Source of the DNA: an uncultured Hyphomicrobiales bacterium
Lineage (GTDB): Bacteria > Pseudomonadota > Alphaproteobacteria > Rhizobiales > CAJQND01
Reading direction: 5' to 3'
NCBI GenBank assembly: GCA_905479595.1
Contig: CAJQND010000357.1
Span: forward strand, 1-5,862
Length of the DNA stretch: 5,862 bases
Every line of letters starts with the position of its first letter. Positions within the stretch are counted from its first letter, which is position 1. A program made the position numbers and the translations under genes. Positions 1 through 5,862 of the stretch are shown here, in pieces. The notes under the pieces were generated by a model that made no database searches, was not told the DNA's origin, and was given only the letters and a program-made list of their open reading frames with translations.

Positions 1-1313
1 GCGGGCGGGTTATTCTCAAACATGTCGCCGATATGACCGATCAGGACAAGTTGATCTATGAGGAGTTCACCCGCAACACCAAGCGTACATCTGATGGGAG
101 TGCAGCAGGTAGCAAAGCCAAACTGCATATCGACATCGACAAGCTTGATCTCAAAGCCGATATGCCGGTGGACATGGCAACACTCAGGATCAAGGATTCT
201 GGTATTCGCTCCGGCCCGAAAGCGGCGTTTCTCGGTGAGCTCAAATCCATGTTCCCCGATAATGTAGCGCCCGGCGTCGTTGTGCCATTCGGGGTTTATC
301 ATGCCCATTTGAAAAACACGGTCGTTGCCGTGCCAAAGCAACTTGAGAAGCAGAAACTTGCCAAGAATGGTGAACCCATAAACGATTTTCTCAAGCGGAC
401 CTATGACAAGTTCTTCGGTGAAATGACCACCGGGGGTGTCAGTGAAAAGGAACTCGCGAAATGGATCAAACCACGCCTTGCGATCATCCGCAATTCGATT
501 CGCCAGCAACCGGTTAGCGATGCGGTAAAACAGGCAACCATCAGCCATCTCGACAAACTCGGGTTGCTTGATCCTGCGGATAAAACCCGAACAGTGGGTG
601 TGTTTGTGCGCAGTGACACCAACGTTGAGGACCTCGAAAACTTCAATGGGGCCGGGCTTAACCTGACCATTTTCAATCTCAAATCTCTCGACGATATTTT
701 TGAAGGTCTGAAAAAAGTCTGGGCATCACCGTTCACCTACCGTTCGTTCTCATGGCGCCAGACCCTGATCGACAAACCAATGTGGGTTTTGCCTTCCGTG
801 GTAATTTTGAAGTCCGTGTCGTCGGAAAAGTCCGGTGTCGCAATCACTGCTGACATTCAGCACGGCGACCCGGAAAAAGTGCTCATCGCCACCTCTGAAG
901 GAGTTGGTGGTGCAGTGGATGGCACCCCGGCGGAAACTCTTTTGTGGTCGAATGAAGGGGTTGAGTTGATCACTATGTTCAAATCTCCGCAACGCCGCTT
1001 ACTTAAGCCCGATGGCGGATCAGAGATTGTCCCTTCGACAGGATCAGAATTTGTGCTCGACGCAGATGAGCTAAAATCGCTGGTCCTCGCTGCCCAGAAA
1101 ATCCGTGATACTTTGCCTGCCGCAACCGATGCATCCGGCAAACCACGGCCCTGGGACATTGAATTTGGATTTGCAGACGGTAAGCTGTGGCTGTTCCAGT
1201 CTCGCCCGTTCATTGGCAATGACGAATTGGCAAATGTGCCGGCTTTGGCCGCACTTGATGACGCTACGGCACAACCAACAGGATCAGTATCTCTTGAGGA
1301 GGTCATAAAATGA
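1..1313 (+). CDS. PEP/pyruvate-binding (PPDK N-terminal, ATP-grasp) domain protein, 5' end outside window
   Basis: The C-terminal part of this protein carries the ATP-binding domain that PEP synthase and pyruvate phosphate dikinase (PPDK) use to phosphorylate their central histidine. The frame is open to the left edge (first full codon at 3), and the ATG at 33 has no Shine-Dalgarno sequence, so the gene probably starts upstream. Counting from that ATG, visible motifs are GPKAAFLGEL (61-70), VRSDTNVEDL (192-201), SGVAIT (267-272), DIEFGF (375-380) and LFQSRPF (387-393). By motif matching, K63, R193, D375, E377 and Q389 correspond to the ATP-site K22, R92, D321, E323 and Q335 of Clostridium symbiosum PPDK, so ATP binding looks intact. 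The protein ends 33 residues after RPF; the phosphohistidine swivel and PEP/pyruvate barrel domains that normally follow are absent on that side. The stop overlaps the next gene by 4 nt, implying co-translation. The substrate is unknown. The domain call is firm; calling it a PEP synthase would be wrong on this evidence. Confidence 0.85.
   Translation, partial: GRVILKHVADMTDQDKLIYEEFTRNTKRTSDGSAAGSKAKLHIDIDKLDLKADMPVDMATLRIKDSGIRSGPKAAFLGELKSMFPDNVAPGVVVPFGVYHAHLKNTVVAVPKQLEKQKLAKNGEPINDFLKRTYDKFFGEMTTGGVSEKELAKWIKPRLAIIRNSIRQQPVSDAVKQATISHLDKLGLLDPADKTRTVGVFVRSDTNVEDLENFNGAGLNLTIFNLKSLDDIFEGLKKVWASPFTYRSFSWRQTLIDKPMWVLPSVVILKSVSSEKSGVAITADIQHGDPEKVLIATSEGVGGAVDGTPAETLLWSNEGVELITMFKSPQRRLLKPDGGSEIVPSTGSEFVLDADELKSLVLAAQKIRDTLPAATDASGKPRPWDIEFGFADGKLWLFQSRPFIGNDELANVPALAALDDATAQPTGSVSLEEVIK
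1296..1303 (+). promoter_or_regulatory. Strong Shine-Dalgarno site for the L,D-transpeptidase gene
   Basis: GAGGAGGT lies 6 nt before the ATG at 1310, inside the last codons of the ATP-grasp gene (its C-terminal LEEVIK). It is a near-perfect match to the 16S anti-Shine-Dalgarno sequence. It fixes the start of the downstream gene and suggests that gene is well translated despite its overlap with the upstream stop. Confidence 0.85.
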
Positions 1314-2950
1314 CACGCTTGCGTGCTTTAATTCTATCAACGGCAATTGCCGGCTTCGGTCTTTCTTCCCTGGCGACAAACGCCGTTCAGGCGGAAGGCT
1401 GGGATGGCTCAAAACCAGCGCCAGGTATCTATTTTTACTGGTATGAACCTTCTTTCTACGCCGGGTTTGCACCACGCTCACAAGACCCGTCACGCTTCCA
1501 TATCGAGCTTTCGCGGGGCAATCAGATACGTTTCACAATGGTGCTCGGTAAAGATGAGATGGACAACTATCTCGATGACCTGTTGGTGCGCCAGAAGACC
1601 TATAAAGAGCTGATCGACAACAAGATTATCAAATTGTCCGTGAATAAAAACCACGAACGCTTTGATGAAAAAATTGGCCAGATGAAGATTGCCGATTTTG
1701 TCGCGACCCGGTCAACGCTCGATGAAAAAACCTACCGGGCAACCAGTGTTAAGGCCATGGGAGACCTGAACCCTGGCCGGGTTTTCTACATTCACATCCC
1801 TACCGCCAAGCTTTATGCCGACTGGCATGCAGCTCTGCTGGCCGCCGGTGATGACTTGAGTTCAACCGAGACGCAACTCGACCTCGCCAATGCGGTTTTA
1901 CCGGGCCGGGTGAATGCCTATACCTTGAGCGATGCGCAAAAAGCCAGCCTGCAAAAGGCCGCTGAACTGGCCAAGGCCGGAGGAGCAGACAGTGCAGACT
2001 TCGCCGCCCACGCGGAAGCCTTCCTTACAGACGTGACCAAGGGACATTACGTTATCCGCGACGGGCATGTGGATGCAATTGAATATACCCACATTCTGCC
2101 AAGTGGCACCGTGAAGGCTTTTGTAAAAACCAAGCATGGCAGACTTCCAGCATTCGGGGTAAACGGCGTCTGGGATCTGATGGAACGGGAACAAGGCCGT
2201 GGCATCACCGGAATGGTGGATTATCTATCGTCCAATCCAGGTTATGGCTTTATTCCGCTGCTCGCTTACCAGCATGCTGGCGGGGTTTATTACAATGCAT
2301 TTCACAATGCAGGCATCCGCTCACCAGTAGGAACCAGATACTTCCCCAAAGAATGGCGCAAGGTCGCCAGCGAACGCGACCCTAAGAAGAACTACAAGAA
2401 CCTATGGCTGGTAAGCCGGGGACCATCTTCGCATGGTTGCACGCGGCTTGATTCAGGCCAGATGAGCGAAATGCGCCATGCCCTGCCCTCGGCCAACGAC
2501 TCCATGGTCGGCATCCCGACCTTCCGCAACTTGCCACAATGCTATGATGTGTTCGACATCAATGGCGATGGCAAGCCGGAGGTCATGGGTGTGAAATATT
2601 ATGTGGCTTATGTGAGCAAGGGCCACAAACCTGTAAAACCATGGGCCCCCAACACCCGCAAGCCCTATTACAAATGGTTGTATGGCGAAAACATCTCATA
2701 CAATGATGATGGCAGCGCGGTTATCAAAGACGTGCCCGTGTGCCGGTTCATTGGCAAGCACAAGGCAAAAGAAGCGGCTATGTTCAAAGACATTCCGCTC
2801 TACGAAGCCGCATTTGAACCGGGCCCGATACAGTTCTACACCATCAAACCGGTCTCATTCGAGTCACGCAAAGGCATGCAGTTCAATCGCGAATTGCGGC
2901 GTGTTTCCGGCCAGTATGATGCGGACCGTTCAAAGCTGTTCTTGAAGTAG
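1310..2950 (+). CDS. Secreted YkuD-like L,D-transpeptidase, long atypical form
   Basis: A 546-residue exported protein. Residues 1-28 form a Sec signal peptide (basic MTRLR, hydrophobic core, AVQA cleavage site before EGW). The motif SSHGCTRL at 373-380 is the catalytic signature of YkuD L,D-transpeptidases, which use a cysteine (C377 here) to cross-link peptidoglycan stems or attach proteins to the wall. The likely partner histidine is H332 in YYNAFHNAG. The H-to-SHGC gap is 41 residues, much longer than the 14-17 of the usual family pattern, which implies an insertion around 338-368. About 240 residues between the signal peptide and the catalytic region have no recognised domain. After the active site comes a calcium-loop-like DINGDGKPE (416-424), then about 120 further residues. 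C411 and C478 could form a disulfide. The start is fixed by a strong Shine-Dalgarno site and a 4-nt ATGA overlap with the ATP-grasp gene. Periplasmic transpeptidase or carboxypeptidase activity is inferred from the motif; the exact substrate is unknown. Confidence 0.8.
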   Translation: MTRLRALILSTAIAGFGLSSLATNAVQAEGWDGSKPAPGIYFYWYEPSFYAGFAPRSQDPSRFHIELSRGNQIRFTMVLGKDEMDNYLDDLLVRQKTYKELIDNKIIKLSVNKNHERFDEKIGQMKIADFVATRSTLDEKTYRATSVKAMGDLNPGRVFYIHIPTAKLYADWHAALLAAGDDLSSTETQLDLANAVLPGRVNAYTLSDAQKASLQKAAELAKAGGADSADFAAHAEAFLTDVTKGHYVIRDGHVDAIEYTHILPSGTVKAFVKTKHGRLPAFGVNGVWDLMEREQGRGITGMVDYLSSNPGYGFIPLLAYQHAGGVYYNAFHNAGIRSPVGTRYFPKEWRKVASERDPKKNYKNLWLVSRGPSSHGCTRLDSGQMSEMRHALPSANDSMVGIPTFRNLPQCYDVFDINGDGKPEVMGVKYYVAYVSKGHKPVKPWAPNTRKPYYKWLYGENISYNDDGSAVIKDVPVCRFIGKHKAKEAAMFKDIPLYEAAFEPGPIQFYTIKPVSFESRKGMQFNRELRRVSGQYDADRSKLFLK

Positions 2951-2961
2951 ATAACTTCCTC

Positions 2962-2992
2962 TCTCAGGGCACAGTTATTCTGTGTCCTGAGA
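2962..2992 (+). terminator. Hairpin at the convergent gene junction, possible terminator
   Basis: TCTCAGGGCACAG and CTGTGTCCTGAGA form a 13-bp stem around a TTATT loop, starting 11 nt after the plus-strand stop. The single imperfect position is a G-U pair in plus-strand RNA but an A-C mismatch in minus-strand RNA, so the plus-strand transcript folds better. No T-run follows on either strand, so intrinsic termination is uncertain; it may instead protect the mRNA 3' end. It contains the last codons of the convergent minus-strand gene. Confidence 0.5.
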
Positions 2993-3512
2993 ACTGGAAC
3001 TCTTCAAATGGCGGGCCATCGATGATGGTTGGATCAGCGCTTTCAAGGTCATCTGCGCCGGAAAACCGCAATGCGATGGTGCCTTCAAGGGTATTGGCCT
3101 CTGTATTAAACGTCGCGGTATAGTCGACCCGACCCATGCCGCCGCGACCAGCGCTTTTGGGCAATGTGAAGTTGAGGCCAACCGCTTTGACGTTCATCTC
3201 ATTGCCTTCCGCGCCTGCACATGCCCAGGCACCCTGGCTGGCGGAGAACGGATCATAAATCCCCTCAACCCCGCCTTGGCCGGAATCATTAATCACAAAG
3301 CTGCCATCGCCACCAAGGGTAATCAATCCGCGCGATTGGAACACCCCTTCAATATCGGTAATCGTGGTAACATAACTGCCTGCCGCTGCAGCGCATTTTT
3401 CCAGTGCCATATTTTCAGCACCCGCACTGCCAGCAAGTCCAGCGAGCAAAGCTGTGCCCGCAAGAGCAGTTTGCCAAAACCCCAATTTATTAGTCAATCC
3501 AGCCCAAAACAT
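2964..3512 (-). CDS. Small secreted protein of unknown function, probably beta-rich
   Basis: A 182-residue protein with a clear Sec signal peptide (hydrophobic TALAGTALLAGLAGSAGA, likely cleavage after A32). The mature part is about 150 residues of alternating short hydrophobic strands and turns: GSYVTTITDIEG (46-57), SRGLITLGGDGSF (60-72), VKAVGLNFTLP (108-118), GRVDYTATFN (127-136), LEGTIALRF (142-150) and a terminal EFQFSGHRITVP. This suggests a small beta-barrel or beta-sandwich resembling lipocalin-like periplasmic proteins, but no named family is recognised. C40 and C98 are the only cysteines and could pair in the periplasm. The ATG at 3512 lies inside the end of the transporter gene (23-nt overlap), with GGAG 11 nt upstream; an in-frame TTG at 3497 is a less likely alternative. 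Position as last gene of a tightly packed minus-strand group suggests co-expression with the transporter. A binding or accessory role is only a guess. Confidence 0.75.
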   Translation of the reverse strand: MFWAGLTNKLGFWQTALAGTALLAGLAGSAGAENMALEKCAAAAGSYVTTITDIEGVFQSRGLITLGGDGSFVINDSGQGGVEGIYDPFSASQGAWACAGAEGNEMNVKAVGLNFTLPKSAGRGGMGRVDYTATFNTEANTLEGTIALRFSGADDLESADPTIIDGPPFEEFQFSGHRITVP

Positions 3513-5718
3513 CTTTGATTATACTCCATCTCGGTTTCTTTATCTTCGCGCCACGGCCCAGTATCCAGTAATCATAGAGATCATCTATCGTGCCATCCAG
3601 ACGTTTTAACGCAATCCACTGTTTTAGAAAATCATCCAGTTCTTGGTCTTTTCCTGAAATCAAAAACGCCAGAGGCACAGAAATTTTTCGCTGCATGGGA
3701 CTGATCACCGTAAATTCCGGATGCACCAGGGTCCAGCCAGCCCCGCCTTCAGCGCTGGTCACAAGGGCATCCATGTATTCTGGCGGCCCTTCAAAGAACT
3801 GGCGCTCAGACCACAGCTCCACCAATTGCGCCTGAGGCAGGATCTCGCGGATTTTTTCGGCGAAATAACTTCCACCCTCAACGCCGATTTTCAGATCATC
3901 TCGCGCGCGAAGTTCAGCTATATCTTCGAACTCCCGCTTGTCATGATCGCGCACCACAATCGCCATGGTGACGTTCATATAAGACGTGCTGATCAGGGAT
4001 GTCTCAGCGCGCGAAACGCTTGCCGCCAGTCCGGAAATTGCCATGGCAAACTGATCGTCGGCCAATTGCGCCTCCAGGGTCGGGGCGGCGAATGGAACAA
4101 ACTCGATCTGATCCACATGCAGGTCGCGAGCGAGGCGGTGCACCAAATCAATATCGAGCCCAACCAGCTTGCCGCGGGCATTATAATATGAAAATGGCAA
4201 CCGGTCGGGATCAAAGCCTATCCGCAACTTTCCTGAAGCCCGCAACCGGGCCATGCGCGAACTATCATCAGCGGCAAGATCAGGTTCACCAAAACTGAAA
4301 ACCTTGGTGGAAACCCGTTTTTCCATTGAGGCCATACTGGCGATAATCGTATCGCGGCCAAAAGCATTGGTGAACGTCGCGTCAAGTGTAGCGCGCATGG
4401 CGAAAATGGTCACAAACAACAACACGGCAGTACCCGCGATTGCCGCCAAAAGCTTTGTACGCTGCACTTTGGCAATACCCGCCATCACAGCCGTGACAAT
4501 CAAGGTAAACGCCATCAAATGCATCGCACCAAGCAGGTCATTGAAACGTCCTGCCACAACACTCGACATCAAAAACAACTGAAATATATCGGCTGGCAGT
4601 TCCTGCATATCGAGCAGGAAAGGAATTGTCGTTGTGACCTTGCCGAAGCTAAGCACCAGGCCGGTTCCAAGGAACAACGGGAATTCCATCAACTCCATGG
4701 GCCGACCGTAAAACCAGGCAGCAAATGGCACAAACAGCAGGGTCAAAACCTTACCGAGATGGGGAAACGGATAAGCCAGCGGGATGATAAATTCCGGATT
4801 GGACACAGCGTGGGCATCACCGCCTTCCTCGACCTTATATTTTTCAAGCAGTTCTTTCACGCTGTCCACCAGCATTGGAATGACAACAAAAACGCTGCCA
4901 ATGACGAAAGTGGTGATAAGCGCGCTGCGCGATGCGGCCAGAACATCGCGATATTTGAACGGTGTGAGACATGCAACGAGCATGGGCAGAACCCACATCA
5001 TGACAAGCACAACCGCTACGGTGAAAATGAGCAGATACGCCTGCAAGCGTCCAAACTCCTCAAGGGTCAGCGTGCCGGTGGCGCTGGCGGAGATGGCAAA
5101 AATTCCGATTGGTGCCAGTTTGGCAATCAGGTGGCTCACACGAGACAACGTGGCGGTGACCGTATCGACCAATTCCAAAACCCGGTCTTTTTCGCGAATT
5201 TTTATCAATGCAAACCCAAAGAACATGCAGAACAGAACCACTGCCGGGGCCAGATTCTGGGCGAGCGACTGGAATGGGTTGGATGGTATGAACAACTGGA
5301 GAAAGTCGACTTCTTTCACCGGATCAATAAGGCTGGTTGAGAAGAATGATCCCGTATCCCATTTGGGCAAGGCGAACGGCACAAACATGACAATAATGGC
5401 ACCGATGGCCCATAAAATAGCCAACGCACCAATGCTGACGATTGCCAACCGCTTGCTTTCCCCCACTGATAGCCGGCCAATATTCCCGATCAGGGAAAAC
5501 ACGATATACGGCAGAACTGTCATTTGCAGCAGGCCTATGTAAGCGTTACCGAGAAGAGAGAGCGAACGACAGTATTCGCCAAAGAACAATCCGCAGGCCA
5601 CCCCGGCCATTGCCGACGCCATGATCAGTGTGAAAGAACTGAAGCGATGCTTTTCCTTGCTATCTTTGTCCTTTGTGCCGTCATGCCCGGCATCTGCGGG
5701 TACATCCGCTGATGTCAT
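3490..5718 (-). CDS. SDF-family (GltP/DAACS) transporter fused to a C-terminal periplasmic SBP_bac_3 domain
   Basis: A 742-residue inner-membrane fusion. After a charged N-terminal tail (about 1-25), residues 27-412 are hydrophobic and follow the SDF dicarboxylate/glutamate symporter fold, including LQMTVLPYIVFSLIGNI (64-80) and LAPIGIFAISA (201-211). An extra helix at about 421-441 would carry the chain to the periplasm. Residues 495-722 form a type 3 amino-acid-binding domain: LRIGFDPDRLPFSYYNARGK (498-517), LVGLDIDL (518-525), the ligand-contact arginine in SRAETS (R570), KIGVEGGSYF (610-619) and DGTIDDLYDYWILG at the end. The SDF hallmarks are degenerate: the serine-rich loop reads IGSVFVVIP and NMDGT reads PHLGK. 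The ATG at 5718 is chosen over an in-frame TTG at 5727 because it forms a TGATG overlap with the upstream TAXI gene and has GGGG 9 nt before it. Substrate is probably an amino or carboxylic acid, from family knowledge; sodium coupling is doubtful. Confidence 0.88.
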   Translation of the reverse strand: MTSADVPADAGHDGTKDKDSKEKHRFSSFTLIMASAMAGVACGLFFGEYCRSLSLLGNAYIGLLQMTVLPYIVFSLIGNIGRLSVGESKRLAIVSIGALAILWAIGAIIVMFVPFALPKWDTGSFFSTSLIDPVKEVDFLQLFIPSNPFQSLAQNLAPAVVLFCMFFGFALIKIREKDRVLELVDTVTATLSRVSHLIAKLAPIGIFAISASATGTLTLEEFGRLQAYLLIFTVAVVLVMMWVLPMLVACLTPFKYRDVLAASRSALITTFVIGSVFVVIPMLVDSVKELLEKYKVEEGGDAHAVSNPEFIIPLAYPFPHLGKVLTLLFVPFAAWFYGRPMELMEFPLFLGTGLVLSFGKVTTTIPFLLDMQELPADIFQLFLMSSVVAGRFNDLLGAMHLMAFTLIVTAVMAGIAKVQRTKLLAAIAGTAVLLFVTIFAMRATLDATFTNAFGRDTIIASMASMEKRVSTKVFSFGEPDLAADDSSRMARLRASGKLRIGFDPDRLPFSYYNARGKLVGLDIDLVHRLARDLHVDQIEFVPFAAPTLEAQLADDQFAMAISGLAASVSRAETSLISTSYMNVTMAIVVRDHDKREFEDIAELRARDDLKIGVEGGSYFAEKIREILPQAQLVELWSERQFFEGPPEYMDALVTSAEGGAGWTLVHPEFTVISPMQRKISVPLAFLISGKDQELDDFLKQWIALKRLDGTIDDLYDYWILGRGAKIKKPRWSIIKDVLGWID
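3524..3527 (-). promoter_or_regulatory. Shine-Dalgarno site for the small secreted protein
   Basis: On the minus strand GGAG lies 11 nt before the ATG at 3512, within the coding end of the transporter fusion. The spacing is slightly long, so initiation may rely partly on ribosomes finishing the upstream gene. It supports the ATG over the in-frame TTG at 3497. Confidence 0.5.
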
Positions 5719-5862
5719 CACAACCAACCCCGCTCAATGTAGTACCGCACCGCACCTGGATGCAGAGGGGCAGAGAGCCCCTTTCTTGTCATCTGCAAAG
5801 GGTCTTTAAAGATTGGCACAGGTGTGCGGGCCCGCAACGCATCGGCATTTTCCATAATGGCA
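5718..5862 (-). CDS. TAXI-family TRAP solute-binding protein, C-terminal 47 residues only
   Basis: The minus strand is open from the right edge to a TGA at 5720-5718 and encodes 47 residues ending in APLHPGAVRYYIERGWL. The PLHPGA-x-(K/R)YY-x-E-x-G ending is the typical C-terminus of TAXI-type binding proteins of TRAP transporters, periplasmic proteins of about 320 residues that capture small organic acids. Only the tail is visible, so ligand, signal peptide and full domain content cannot be judged. The stop shares its final A with the ATG of the SDF-SBP fusion (TGATG), so the two are probably translationally coupled and functionally linked. That is odd, because TAXI proteins normally work with a DctQM-type TRAP permease, not an SDF carrier; such a permease may lie further upstream, outside the window. 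The family call rests on one short but characteristic motif. Confidence 0.72.
   Translation of the reverse strand, partial: AIMENADALRARTPVPIFKDPLQMTRKGLSAPLHPGAVRYYIERGWL

Noticed and set aside
33..35. ATG at 33 as the true start of the ATP-grasp gene
   Set aside because: No Shine-Dalgarno sequence precedes it, and the frame stays open with coding-like codons to the window edge, so it is more likely an internal methionine of a truncated gene.
857..1306. Minus-strand open frame of 149 codons opposite the ATP-grasp gene
   Set aside because: It is a shadow frame opposite conserved PPDK_N motifs, with Ser-rich composition and no recognisable domain.
4519..5542. Two long overlapping plus-strand open frames of 273 and 252 codons opposite the transporter gene
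   Set aside because: They overlap each other in different frames, encode low-plausibility His/Gln/Asn- or Ser/Thr-rich sequence without domains, and mirror the strongly supported transporter coding strand.
5725..5727. TTG at 5727 as the start of the SDF-SBP fusion
   Set aside because: It adds only three residues, lies directly against the G-rich ribosome-binding stretch with no spacing, and the ATG at 5718 forms a typical TGATG coupling with the upstream stop.
1..5862. CRISPR arrays, tRNA or rRNA genes, insertion sequences, long direct repeats
   Set aside because: None was seen on reading; the window is almost entirely accounted for by the two convergent protein-coding groups.

Overview
The window looks like chromosomal DNA of a Gram-negative bacterium, most likely a marine-type alphaproteobacterium. 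This is inferred from moderate GC, tight gene packing with overlapping starts and stops, two genes with Sec signal peptides, and TAXI-type (TRAP) and SDF-type uptake proteins. No rRNA, tRNA or other taxonomic marker is present, so the placement is tentative.

Layout: two convergent gene groups fill almost every base. On the plus strand (1-2950), the 3' part of a gene for an ATP-grasp protein of the PEP synthase / pyruvate phosphate dikinase N-terminal family overlaps by 4 nt (ATGA) the gene for a secreted 546-residue YkuD-like L,D-transpeptidase. On the minus strand, read from the right edge to 2964, come three genes. First is the last 47 codons of a TAXI-family solute-binding protein. It is joined through a TGATG overlap to a 742-residue fusion of an SDF (GltP/DAACS) transporter fold with a periplasmic SBP_bac_3 domain. 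That gene overlaps by 23 nt a small secreted protein of unknown function. A 13-bp hairpin lies where the two groups meet.

The plus-strand pair suggests an envelope (peptidoglycan) function linked to an ATP-dependent cytoplasmic or exported partner, but the partner's role is unknown. The minus-strand group suggests capture and uptake or sensing of small organic or amino acids. It is unusual because a TRAP-type binding protein is coupled to a non-TRAP permease that carries its own binding domain and has lost the sequence motifs that bind sodium and substrate in well-studied SDF transporters. That divergent fusion, and the coupled ATP-grasp/L,D-transpeptidase pair, are the two items most worth a second look. 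No mobile element, CRISPR array or RNA gene was seen, and there is no gene-free stretch longer than about 15 bases.
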